Source: CAZVNZ01 sp964628515 (GTDB lineage: Bacteria; Bacillota; Clostridia; Christensenellales; Christensenellaceae). Taken from it: a DNA stretch of 64,000 nt. Where the stretch lies: NCBI GenBank assembly GCA_964628515.1, contig CAZVNZ010000009.1, forward strand, positions 1 through 64,000, in the 5' to 3' direction. Positions 52,968 through 62,500 of the stretch are shown here, piece by piece (the stretch's first letter is position 1; the number at the start of each line of letters is the position of its first letter). Position numbers and translations under genes: made by a program. Under the pieces are notes generated by a model. The model saw nothing but the letters and a program-made list of their open reading frames with translations, did no database searches and was not told the DNA's origin.

Positions 52968-54020
52968 ATGGGATTATTTGGATTCAACTTTAACGATATA
53001 GGCATAGACTTAGGTACTGCCAGCGTACTTGTGTACGTAAGAGGCAAAGGTATTGTACTGCGTGAGCCTTCTGTTGTGGCAGTAGATAGGATTTCGGGCA
53101 GGATGCTTGCAATCGGAGAGGAAGCCCGTATTATGCTTGGACGTACTCCCGGCAATATTGTTGCGGTACGGCCTTTGCGAGAAGGCGTAATATCCAACTT
53201 TCACGATACCGAGCGTATGCTTAGGTATTTTTTAAGAAAGGTTATCGGAAAACGGCTATTTTTTAAACCACGAGTGGTTGTGTGCGTGCCTTCGGGAGTT
53301 ACGGAAGTGGAAAAGCGCTCTGTAATAGAAGCAACGGAGGAGGCAGGGGCAAGGCACACCTGTTTAATAGAAGAGCCCATTGCGGCAGCCATTGGTGCCG
53401 GCATAGACATTGGAGCACCCCAAGGTAATATGGTGTTAGATATTGGTGGCGGAACGGCTGATGTTGCCGTTATCTCTTTAGGTGGCGCAGTAATATCCGA
53501 CTCTATAAAAATTGCAGGAGATAAGTTTGACGACTACATCTCCCGCTACATCAAGAAAAAATATAATATGCTTATTGGCGAGAGAACGGCAGAAGAAATT
53601 AAAATCAACATAGGCTCTGCATTTCCCAGAAAGGAAGAGGCATATATGGAAGTTACAGGCAGAAACTTAATTTCCGGCTTGCCCAAAACCATAACCATAA
53701 GCTCTAACGAAACCATAGAGGCTATGCAAGAGCCTCTTAACAGAATTATGGAAACCATGCACAGCGTGCTTGAGCGTACCCCACCCGAGCTTACGGCGGA
53801 TATTGCGGAAAACGGTATTTGCATGACGGGCGGCGGCTCTATGCTTTACGGCTTAGACAGACTTCTAACCGAGCGCACAAAAATACCTTGCTACGTTGCA
53901 GAAGATGCGGTATCTTGCGTGGCAATAGGCACAGGCAAAGCCCTTGAAAGCTTGGATATTTACAGCGCCGGCGCAGTTTACGATTACAGACGGGGAGATT
54001 ACTACAATCAAGGTTATTGA
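52968..54020 (+). CDS. MreB/Mbl-type actin homologue
   Basis: A 350-residue bacterial actin. Phosphate 1 IGIDLGTASVLVYV, phosphate 2 LDIGGGTADVAVISLGG and the adenosine motif MTGGGSMLYGL are visible; IEEPIAAAIGAG is the connecting segment. MreB proteins organise elongation-phase wall synthesis under the membrane. No mreC or mreD follows, so it is an isolated paralogue, closer in context to Mbl or MreBH; the paralogue type cannot be fixed by eye. The ribosome site GCGAGG is modest. Confidence 0.92.
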   Translation: MGLFGFNFNDIGIDLGTASVLVYVRGKGIVLREPSVVAVDRISGRMLAIGEEARIMLGRTPGNIVAVRPLREGVISNFHDTERMLRYFLRKVIGKRLFFKPRVVVCVPSGVTEVEKRSVIEATEEAGARHTCLIEEPIAAAIGAGIDIGAPQGNMVLDIGGGTADVAVISLGGAVISDSIKIAGDKFDDYISRYIKKKYNMLIGERTAEEIKINIGSAFPRKEEAYMEVTGRNLISGLPKTITISSNETIEAMQEPLNRIMETMHSVLERTPPELTADIAENGICMTGGGSMLYGLDRLLTERTKIPCYVAEDAVSCVAIGTGKALESLDIYSAGAVYDYRRGDYYNQGY

Positions 54021-54134
54021 TTTAGTTATTTTTAAGATGATTTTGGCTCGTAGGCGTATATCTCGCCTGCGGGCTTTATACTTTTTAGTGGATTAATATT
54101 TTCGGGTTTTTCCGGGCGGATTTGTTTGGAGTTT

Positions 54135-54287
54135 TTAACTATCTTTGGAATTATTGGCAATTCCACCATAATTACCTTTATTTTCAGATCTTTCATCAAG
54201 AGCTTTTTGTACATCTGCCAAAAGAGATGCGTGCTTGTATGGCTTATTTTTATTATTAAGCCACTTGTAATATCCTAATTTGTACAC
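54135..54287 (-). pseudogene. IS3-family transposase (OrfB) relic
   Basis: A minus-strand frame without a normal start reads YKLGYYKWLNNKNKPYKHAS, then LLADVQKALDERSENKGNYGG, then departs and stops. This is the start of IS3-type OrfB proteins (GYYKWL, KPYK, LL.x..I.DE...YG). The rest of the transposase is absent, so only a fragment of about 40 recognisable residues remains. Confidence 0.55.
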
Positions 54288-54306
54288 ACACTACCCCCCA
54301 AATGCT

Positions 54307-54337
54307 AAACCGCCGACACTCTTTGCACCGGCGGTTT
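54307..54337. terminator. hairpin, possible terminator
   Basis: AAACCGCCG (54307-54315) pairs with CGGCGGTTT (54329-54337) around a 13-base loop. No T run follows on either strand. It may be the decayed end of the inserted IS element. The rest of 54021-54800 is AT-rich without a recognised gene. Confidence 0.45.
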
Positions 54338-54805
54338 GTAAGGAGTTAGACAGTTGAATCATATCTGCTAAATAACATGCCGTTATTTAGCACATTGCTA
54401 CGTGCAACATTAGTATATGATGTGCTGCAATTTATGTAAAGGCGTAAAGAAGGTTTTATGTACTCTCAGCTGTACATTTTAGCAAACAGGTGGTGGCTTT
54501 ATGGGTAGCTAAATAAGCCTTTGATGGGGGGTTGTTTTGTCTATTATGCTAACGCCTGCTTTTTTGCCCTACATACTAAATTAGTATTATTTGTATATAT
54601 TATGTTTTGTATATAAATAATTATAGCACACATTTTAACTTATTGTATTCACATTTACATTTATTTATTAACGTTTATAATAGTTTGGAAAAACCCTATT
54701 AGAATAGCGATACAACTGTATTGCATATCCAAAAATCTACACTATTTTTTAGGGTTTTTTCTAAGTAAAAACTTTCGAATGTTATTTTCCCATAAGATTT
54801 TCCAA

Positions 54806-54877
54806 AAAAACTACCGAGCGTTATCTGCCGTGGATTTTTCCCAAAAAAATCCACCGAGTGTTACCAGCGGTGGATTT
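54806..54877 (-). terminator. tandem terminators of the 1380-residue surface protein gene
   Basis: On the minus strand AAATCCACCG (54877-54868) pairs with CGGTGGATTT (54856-54847) and is followed by a T run. A degenerate second copy of the same unit lies immediately downstream (about 54836-54806), also followed by seven T, with imperfect pairing. Confidence 0.75.
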
Positions 54878-54930
54878 CTCATGGAGATTATTTAATGAAT
54901 AACAAGTTTGCACGTAAATCTTTATTGGTA

Positions 54931-57900
54931 TTAGTTTACGCTCTGCCGAGTTTTGGATTTTTCTATGGGCATAAACTCGTCTTTATCCGCTTTAGAGCTT
55001 TTCTTTGCCAAGAAAGCTACTATAACTTCGCCTATTGCAAGTATTGCCATTAGTATTGTAAAGTTGTCCGTAAGTACCATTGGCAGACGCATATCTTGCG
55101 TCAGTAAGAATATTATTGTCGCACATATTGCAAGTGCAATGCCTGCAATGCGTGCTATGCCTTTACGTTTTAGGGTGCTTCTGTCCTCAAATTCCCTAAT
55201 ATTAGTTTTTTGATTCTTCTTTTTACCAACAACATATGTGCTTATCAGCGCTATTGCTATTACTACCGTAACTATGGCAAGCAGTAGGTTTAGCAATGCC
55301 CAAGAGGGAACTGTCGCCACTAAGGGTATTTTGTTTTCCTCTATATTTTCTACGGGTTGCTCCGCAGGTGTGCCTTCAGCTAAGGGCACTTGCCCATCCG
55401 CTACTGTTGCAGTGGGTACTTCCGGAACGGTGGGTGCCGCCGCTGCCGCCGCAGGTGCTGCCACTGCCACAGGAGCAGGTGCAGGTGCTGCCGCAACTGT
55501 TGCAGGCTCTTCCTCTGCCGGTGGAGTTACAGGTGCAGGTGCTGTTGGAGGAGTATCCTCCGGAGTTTCTACAAGCACTCCCGGCGTAAAGGTAAAGTCA
55601 TCCTCGGGTTGTGGCTCTTCCGGTGTTGGGTTTTGTGGAATTTCCGTATTTTCCGGTTCCGGCTCTTCGGGTGCTACGGCACCTTTTGCCGTTATTTCCA
55701 TATTACCCGGTATTAAGTCTATTTTGTAGTTGGGGTAATCCTCGCTTAGTACCGGTCTTACTTGGTAGTTGCCCGGTGCTTCTCCTAAGTCTCTCTCGTA
55801 GGTATACCTCAACTGCTCGTTATTTTTGTTGCCCTCAACCTTTGCGGTAAATGTGGGGTCTGTTTCTTCCTCTTCTTTAGAAGAATTAAATACGGTAATA
55901 AAGGCTTCCGCTTGTAGTATTTCTAACATACCCGGCTCTTCCTCGATGTTGTAATTAGGGTAGTCCTCGTCAACTACTTGTGGAGTAACCTCGTATTTTA
56001 CGCCGTTTCTTACGTCCTCGCCTGCCTGCCTTCTAAAAGTGCTCTTAATTTCTAAGTTTTTATCTCTTAGCATTAGACTGCCTTTTGTGATTTCCGTTTT
56101 ATAAGCAGGATCGGCGTCGCCGTAGAATTTTTCCGTATCTACCGTCCTTATTGTTAGAGGTGCAGGGTCTATTCTTAGAGTACCCTTATTAAATACAAAC
56201 CTGAATTGATTGCTTTCTAAATACTCATTATCATACATTACCATAGGTTCTTGAACATTAAAATCTGTATAGTAGTTTCCTTTGTTTAAACCGGTTGCTG
56301 TTGCTGTAATACCCTTTAAGGTGTAGTTTTCAGGGTTATTGCCGGTTGCACTTAGAGTAGATACAGTAGATACTTCTATATCGGGGGTGCTTATTGTAAA
56401 CTCGTACCCTTGTATTTCATGCAATACGCCATTATAGGTGGCAAAGTCGGATTTACCCGTTACCGTAACTACCGCTTTTTCTTGGTACCAACCATAAATA
56501 GTTGTGTCCTCGTTAATTATTGTAGACATATTTATTTGATTGAAGAACTTATCGTTGTCGCTCCAACCAATAAAGTAGTGTGTTTCGGTATCTTCCGCCA
56601 TGGGAGGTGTTATATCGTTAAGCATCGTACCTTTAGAAACCATTTTTGTACTTTCCCCTACTAATGTGCTTCCGTTTAATGCTACAAATTCTACCTTAAC
56701 TTTTGTAGATCTTACATTAGCAACGTAAGTAGTATCTTTAGTAATAGCATCTTTTCTGATTTCATCATTTTGTCTAAGGGTGCCTTCTCCCTCTACCGTC
56801 CAACCCGTAAATTCGTAGTCGGGTAGTAGGCTCACATTAGGTATTGCCGCCATTCTTAATGCTTCGGCTTCCTCTATGGTTAATCCCGGTGTAATTTTAT
56901 GAAAAGAATTAGGTATGGAAAGCGAGCCGTCTATACCCTCAGCGCTCAAATCAAAACCGAGTTTAACCGACGGTGCAAACATAGCATAGAAGTCTGTGTT
57001 TTCAGTTATTGGATTAACTCCAATATCCTTAACCGCATCGTCAAAGCTCTTTGTGGTACTCCAACCTACAAAGACGTGGGTATCGTCTTCTTTAGTCATA
57101 GGCGTATCTTGTAACCTCTCACCATTTTTTATGGTGATGGTTGTTTTACCATCGATAGTGCCACCATCTGTTGCGAAGAAGTTTACGGTAACCATTTCGG
57201 GGTTGGTTCTCTCCCCCATTGCGGTGTATGTAGTATCTGCCGTTATTACTTCTTTGCTAAAATCTGTAACAATGTCGTCCTTAGATGCTGTTTTACTCCA
57301 GCCTAAAAATTTGTAGTCATTTTTTGGAGTAGGAGCGGGTATTGTATACCTTAATTCATTTAAATTTTCTTCGGATAGTGCAAGCCCTTTTGGAAATTTA
57401 TCAAACACCGTGGGGGTAGCATCAGCAAATCCATTTTCAGAGGGTATAACAAATCTAACAGTCACAACATCCTTTTCACTAAACATAGCTGTAAATTCTG
57501 TATCCGCCTTTATTTCTGTGCTTGCAATATTTATCACAGCATTATTAGGTGACCCTGTTGTACTCCAACCAATAAACTCGTGCCGTAAATTCGCTTCGGG
57601 TGTGGGTATTACTGCGCTATCAAGAAGAGAGCCTTTTTGCATTATTACAGGTGATTGCCCTCCCACTATTGTACCGCCTGTTCCTGCAACGAAGGTTACG
57701 GTCGCCCATTGAGATAGGTCTTTTTCAAAATAACCTTTTAAATTAATATTTTCAGTTATTTTTATAGTGTTTGCTACAAATTTTTTGTAGTTATCTAAGC
57801 TACTTTTCCAGCCCAAAAATTTGTAACCGGGTATGGTAAGGGATGGTGTAGGCACAATTGTATCATAAGCTAAAAGCTGTGGGTTTGGATTGGGCATACC

Positions 57901-59073
57901 TACAACCTTGCTCGCATCCATATCTGTTATAGGTTCTATTTCGTAGGTAGCTTTATATGTTGCTTCACAAACTACAAAGCCATTAATACGAGCATCCTTT
58001 TCATTTTCGCTTAAAATTAAGCAATCCCATGTTACATCTTTATAATTACCGTTAAACACTACACCTATTTTTTTGCTAAGCTCAGCTACCGCTGCTTCCA
58101 GTGCCGAATTACTCGGATAGTCGGAAATAGTAATGTTATTGTTTGGTAAGAGCATACTATTTTTTGCACTTTCTACTAAGTTGTTTGGCACAGTAACTTT
58201 AACATTGTCTGAGCTTACCTGCACATATGTTCCCGATTGTAATGGTGTTCCGTCTCTTGCAATCATAGTTAGATAAAAACTGCCGTCTGCAACTACATTT
58301 TGTTTTGCGGGGTTATTACCCTTTAAGTAGATTTTTACTGTGTAGTTATTATTGTAATGCTCATCATCATCAAAGTCTATAGAGCCTACTTTATAAAAAT
58401 CATTTGATCTATAGTCTGTTCTTAATTCATTTTGGTTGTTTGTGATTTTCTCAAAAAGTGCGTTTGCAAGATTTGCACCTCTTAATTCTTCATAGTAATC
58501 ATCCATGGTATCTTCGGATATATTGTTAATATAACCGACAACATCAGGGCTGTTATCATCTACACTGCCGTAATTTCCATAGTACACATTAACCGTAATA
58601 CTATACCTGTCATTCCCACCTTGCAAACTCTGCACGCCCGGCTCTAATGCGCCTTTTTCTCCCTTAGCTATTTGCTCTTTATATTGAGCACTAAAAGAAG
58701 AAACTTCTTTTATTTCTCCTGTGGGTTGCTCCTTTGTGGCAGGGGTTTGGTTGGGTGTAGATAGCACATCTTCTTTATTGCCTATACTATCGCTTTGCCC
58801 CTCGCTTGGTATTCCAATAACCACTTGCTCATCTATGGGCTTAGCTATCACCGTTGTCTCTTGCTCTGCCGTGGGTGGCTGTGCCTCCCCTGTGGGTGGT
58901 TGCTCCACGGTAGTCGGAGGTGCGCCCTCCCCTATTTCCGCATTAGCTTTTTGCGCAAAGCCGTCAGTAGTAGCTAATACACTTGTTTGTGCCAAAGTTA
59001 TTAACAATGCACATACAAGTACAAAGCTAAACAGCCTTAAAAGCTTCTTTTTGTTTGCGTTTTTCTTTTTCAT
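54931..59073 (-). CDS. large surface protein with InlB-type and MBG-type repeats and C-terminal membrane anchor
   Basis: 1380 residues from the ATG at 59073 (AAGGAGC five bases upstream). Order: signal peptide (cleavage near VLATTDG), a Pro/Glu/Gln-rich region, an uncharacterised segment around ITVNVYYGNYG, about six InlB B-repeat-like units marked by F(L/I/V)GW (YKFLGWK, HEFIGWS, YKFLGWS, HVFVGWS, YEFTGWT, HYFIGWS), then about three MBG-type units (KFYGDADPAY, DYPNYNI), a long Pro/Ala/Thr linker, and a last 125 residues with three spans (WALLNLLLAIVTV, IARIAGIALAI, MVLTDNFTILMAIL). No LPXTG motif is seen. It is probably an adhesin or wall-spanning stalk. Its neighbour at 59594 has the same anchor. 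Confidence 0.85.
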   Translation of the reverse strand: MKKKNANKKKLLRLFSFVLVCALLITLAQTSVLATTDGFAQKANAEIGEGAPPTTVEQPPTGEAQPPTAEQETTVIAKPIDEQVVIGIPSEGQSDSIGNKEDVLSTPNQTPATKEQPTGEIKEVSSFSAQYKEQIAKGEKGALEPGVQSLQGGNDRYSITVNVYYGNYGSVDDNSPDVVGYINNISEDTMDDYYEELRGANLANALFEKITNNQNELRTDYRSNDFYKVGSIDFDDDEHYNNNYTVKIYLKGNNPAKQNVVADGSFYLTMIARDGTPLQSGTYVQVSSDNVKVTVPNNLVESAKNSMLLPNNNITISDYPSNSALEAAVAELSKKIGVVFNGNYKDVTWDCLILSENEKDARINGFVVCEATYKATYEIEPITDMDASKVVGMPNPNPQLLAYDTIVPTPSLTIPGYKFLGWKSSLDNYKKFVANTIKITENINLKGYFEKDLSQWATVTFVAGTGGTIVGGQSPVIMQKGSLLDSAVIPTPEANLRHEFIGWSTTGSPNNAVINIASTEIKADTEFTAMFSEKDVVTVRFVIPSENGFADATPTVFDKFPKGLALSEENLNELRYTIPAPTPKNDYKFLGWSKTASKDDIVTDFSKEVITADTTYTAMGERTNPEMVTVNFFATDGGTIDGKTTITIKNGERLQDTPMTKEDDTHVFVGWSTTKSFDDAVKDIGVNPITENTDFYAMFAPSVKLGFDLSAEGIDGSLSIPNSFHKITPGLTIEEAEALRMAAIPNVSLLPDYEFTGWTVEGEGTLRQNDEIRKDAITKDTTYVANVRSTKVKVEFVALNGSTLVGESTKMVSKGTMLNDITPPMAEDTETHYFIGWSDNDKFFNQINMSTIINEDTTIYGWYQEKAVVTVTGKSDFATYNGVLHEIQGYEFTISTPDIEVSTVSTLSATGNNPENYTLKGITATATGLNKGNYYTDFNVQEPMVMYDNEYLESNQFRFVFNKGTLRIDPAPLTIRTVDTEKFYGDADPAYKTEITKGSLMLRDKNLEIKSTFRRQAGEDVRNGVKYEVTPQVVDEDYPNYNIEEEPGMLEILQAEAFITVFNSSKEEEETDPTFTAKVEGNKNNEQLRYTYERDLGEAPGNYQVRPVLSEDYPNYKIDLIPGNMEITAKGAVAPEEPEPENTEIPQNPTPEEPQPEDDFTFTPGVLVETPEDTPPTAPAPVTPPAEEEPATVAAAPAPAPVAVAAPAAAAAAPTVPEVPTATVADGQVPLAEGTPAEQPVENIEENKIPLVATVPSWALLNLLLAIVTVVIAIALISTYVVGKKKNQKTNIREFEDRSTLKRKGIARIAGIALAICATIIFLLTQDMRLPMVLTDNFTILMAILAIGEVIVAFLAKKSSKADKDEFMPIEKSKTRQSVN

Positions 59074-59530
59074 GTCTTGCTCCTTCCATACAATATACAT
59101 TTACACGTTTTTAGCGAAGTGCCTTTTACATAGTAGTATGCTACTCTGCTAAACTTTTGGCAAGCCCGAATACGAGTATAGATAATTTTCTAATCCATTA
59201 AATTATAAAGCCTTTTCTCTTTTGCATCGTGATTATTAGTTGAGATTGCCATATTTGTCTATTTATTAGTATTTGTATGTACCTTAATTATATTCCATTG
59301 TAGTCGCAAATGTGGTCTCAAAAAAAAAAGTTAGGTAATTATTTTGCAATAATTAGATTTTATTCTATTTATTGGCGATATTTACAAAAACTCCGTATAA
59401 AACGAGGGGTTTTTAGCTTGTGTACAGACTACTGATTTATATTAGTCCCAAATGGGCATAAAAGAGTGTGGCTATATGTTGAGTTTATTACAAATAATTG
59501 ACGTCGATTATTCAACTTTGCCTATAACAC
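59074..59530. other. upstream region of the 1380-residue surface protein gene
   Basis: AT-rich, no gene. The segment nearest the gene can fold: TTTAGC (59110-59115) with GCTAAA (59148-59153) encloses AGTAG-TATG-CTACT (59132-59145). I could not match it to a known riboswitch class. No confident promoter was found. Confidence 0.4.
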
Positions 59531-59560
59531 TAAAATCCACCGTTTGCACGGTGGATTTTA
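59531..59560 (-). terminator. terminator hairpin of the MBG-repeat protein gene
   Basis: Perfect 12-base stem TAAAATCCACCG / CGGTGGATTTTA with a six-base loop, 34 bases after the stop of the gene at 59594. Its stem matches the terminator of the neighbouring paralogue (AAATCCACCG). Confidence 0.75.
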
Positions 59561-59593
59561 AAGTTTAGTCTTTTATTGCATTATGTCTTTAGC

Positions 59594-62500
59594 TTACATA
59601 TCCTGCACACTTGGTGTGCCAACGGTTGCTTGCTCGTCGTCGTCCTTTTTGCGGCTCTTTTTTGTAAAGAATGCCACTACTATTTGAGCTATTGCAATTA
59701 TTGCCATAAGCAACGTCCACTTATCTGTAAATACCATTGGCAGACGCATATCTTCCGTTAGTATAAACACTATAACCGCTACTATTGCCACAACTATGCT
59801 TATAATGCGTGCAATGCCCTTGCGCTTTAATGTGCCTTTTTCTTCCTCTTCCTCACGCATAGCAGCTCTGCTTACATTGCCTTCCTCATCATCATTCTTT
59901 CTCTTCTTGCCTACAAAGTATGCTACTGTTACCACTAAAGCTATTATCGCCGTTAGTATGGCAAGTATTAGGTTAAGTAGTGCCCAAGAGGGTAGATTAG
60001 ATGCTAAGGGTACTTTTGTACCCCCGATGTCTACATAACGGTCTCCCTCATTTAGAGGAATTTGTCCGTTATTTATATCGTCTGTAAGCCTTGTATCTGC
60101 CGTTGCTTGTGGTGCAATAGTAGGTACTGTGGGCGCCGCAGGTGCTACTGTGGGTGCCGCAGGTGCAGGTGCCGCCGGTACTGCCGGAGCTTCTGCCTCA
60201 GGTGTTATAGGCTCTTCCTCAGCAGGAGTATCCGTAGGTGCGGGAGGCTCGGTAGTCGGTCCTGCCGGTGCCGGTGATTCTACCGGTGCGCCTTGGGTAA
60301 TTGTTAGATTACCGTTTGTCAGTTTTAAGTCGTAGTTACTGTAGCTTTTAGCAGGAAGTATATTTATGGGATATACGCCTACGCCTTCGCCACCATCACG
60401 CCTAAAGGTAAACTCGAATTTATCTCCGTTTTTAGCGCCGTTGGCATTTGCGCTAAAGGTTGGGTCTGCACTGCCTGCTGTTTTTGTTGCATTATCGCCC
60501 ACTATTGTTGCAGGTGCTTTTGTAATCTCAAACAGTGCGGTGTTTGCTTTAACAACATAGTTTTCGTTGTCTTTTATGTCTACATTGATTTTATATGTAC
60601 CTGTGTCTTCTCCCTCATCTCTGATAAGGTCGTAGTTTAGCTGATCCTCTCCAACCGTACCTTTAACCGTAGCTGTAAGTTGTGGGTCCTCATCTCCGTA
60701 AACTTTTGTTTTGTTATCTGGAAGTATGAGTACATCCACTTCTTTTGGTGCTATTATAAATTCGGCATTTTCAAAAGTAACTTTGTAGTTGGGGTTTAGC
60801 CCGGGGGTTACTTCTATTGAGTATGTGCCTACGTTCTCCGATTTATTGGAGCGGTCTACACCATAATTTACTTTGTCAAAGCCCGGTTTTGCAACCTCGC
60901 CCGATACACTTGCTACAAAGGTAGGATCTACCTCGCCGTAGATTTTGCCATCTCCTTGTGCTTTAATGTGTGCCTCTTTAGGATTGATGACAAATGTACC
61001 TTCTTTAGTTACAATATTGGAGTAATTGGGGTTGTTACCTATTAACTCTACTCTTGTAACGTAGCTGTCTACATTCTCGTTATTTGCTCCTTCCTTTTGT
61101 ACACGTACCACACGTGTTTCAATGGTATCACCGTTTATTGTTCCGTCTACCGTAGCCGTTAGCGTTGGGTCGTCCTCGCCGTAGGTTTTAGAGGCAAAGT
61201 TAGGTGTAATTATAACCTCTGTTGTTATAGGAGTAATTTCAAACTCCGCATTATGAGGGGTTATAGTGTAGTTAGGGTTTTGCCCTTCGGTAGCCAGCGG
61301 AACAACGCTGTAAGTGCCTACATTTTCGTTGCCTGTACGATATAAGCTGTACTTAATCTTATCGTAGGTAATGCCGTCTCTGTCCGCAGCTTCGCCTATT
61401 ACATAGCCCGATAGTGGCGGGTCTTGTAATTGCCCGTATCTCTTGCTTGCAGGATTTGCATATATATCCGCAGGTTTTTGAGTTATGGTAAAGGTGTTGG
61501 TATCAAGTGTAATATTTGTGTAGTTGGGGTTTTCCTCCAATAATTTTACACTTAACTCGTAACCGCCGGCTTTAACATCTTCGCCTTTGTCTACTCTTAC
61601 TACTTCGTATTTAATATCTCCCTCTTTAACTTCTCCTGCTACGGTTGCCGTAAATTTTGCAGGGTCTGCTTGTCCGTATTCTTTTGATGCAATCGCGGGT
61701 TTTATTACCACGCCGTCTAAAGGAGTTATTGTAATTGTGCCGTTTACTGCCGTAACATCATAATTGGGGTTTGCGTCCTTGTCCGCAGTTACAATTATAT
61801 CGTAAGGTGTGGGTCTAACCGCAAGCTCTCCTTGGTCTCTTGTAACATTATAGCTTACATCGTCCGTGCCCTTGATGTCATCTTGGTATTTTACCGTTTT
61901 CGGTAAATCGGCATCCGCAGGTATCGGGTCTCCGTATTTAAGTACGAGTTCTCCACCTTGTACTGTTACGGGACGTGGTTTAATTGTGTATGTGCCCTCT
62001 GTAACGTTTATCAAGGATTTACCGTCTTTATCTGTATAGTAGGGGTTATCGCCCAGTTTTACTTCTATATTATAACCGCCGTCCACAACCTCCTCGCCGC
62101 CTACACGTTCTAAGGTGTAGTTTATTTTAGGTGCGCCCTCAGGCACGTTGGTACGTGCTGTAAGTGCTGCATCCTTAGCTCCGTAGAATTTCTCTAAGTT
62201 GTCTACAGTAAGCGATGCTGTGCCTATTGGCAGTACTTTTAACGTACCCGGTGTAAAGTTTATGGTATAGTTGGGATTTTGCCCTTCAATAATATCGATT
62301 GGGTATTCTCCTACCACTTTTTCGTTGCCCTTAAGCGTCAGCTCATAGTTTAGCTTATCCGCATTAAAGCCGGGATTCGTTATATTTAACTCTTCTTTAG
62401 CATAAAACGTAGGTTTGTCCTCGCCTATTGTAATAGTTTGTACCAGCGGATCCACTTTTACGTCTACAGTTCTCTTTTTAATAGTCAGCTTGCCCGAAGT

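Noticed and set aside
54032..54214. 60-codon minus-strand frame after the mreB/mbl gene
   Set aside because: It lies in another frame across the IS3 relic and continues past its stop; no ribosome site or family match.
55238..55729. 163-codon plus-strand frame rich in Gly, Ala and Ser
   Set aside because: It is the antisense shadow of the Pro/Ala-rich linker of the surface protein.
59074..59160. Cyclic-di-GMP riboswitch ahead of the surface protein gene
   Set aside because: A hairpin is present, but none of the conserved GEMM sequence elements could be found.
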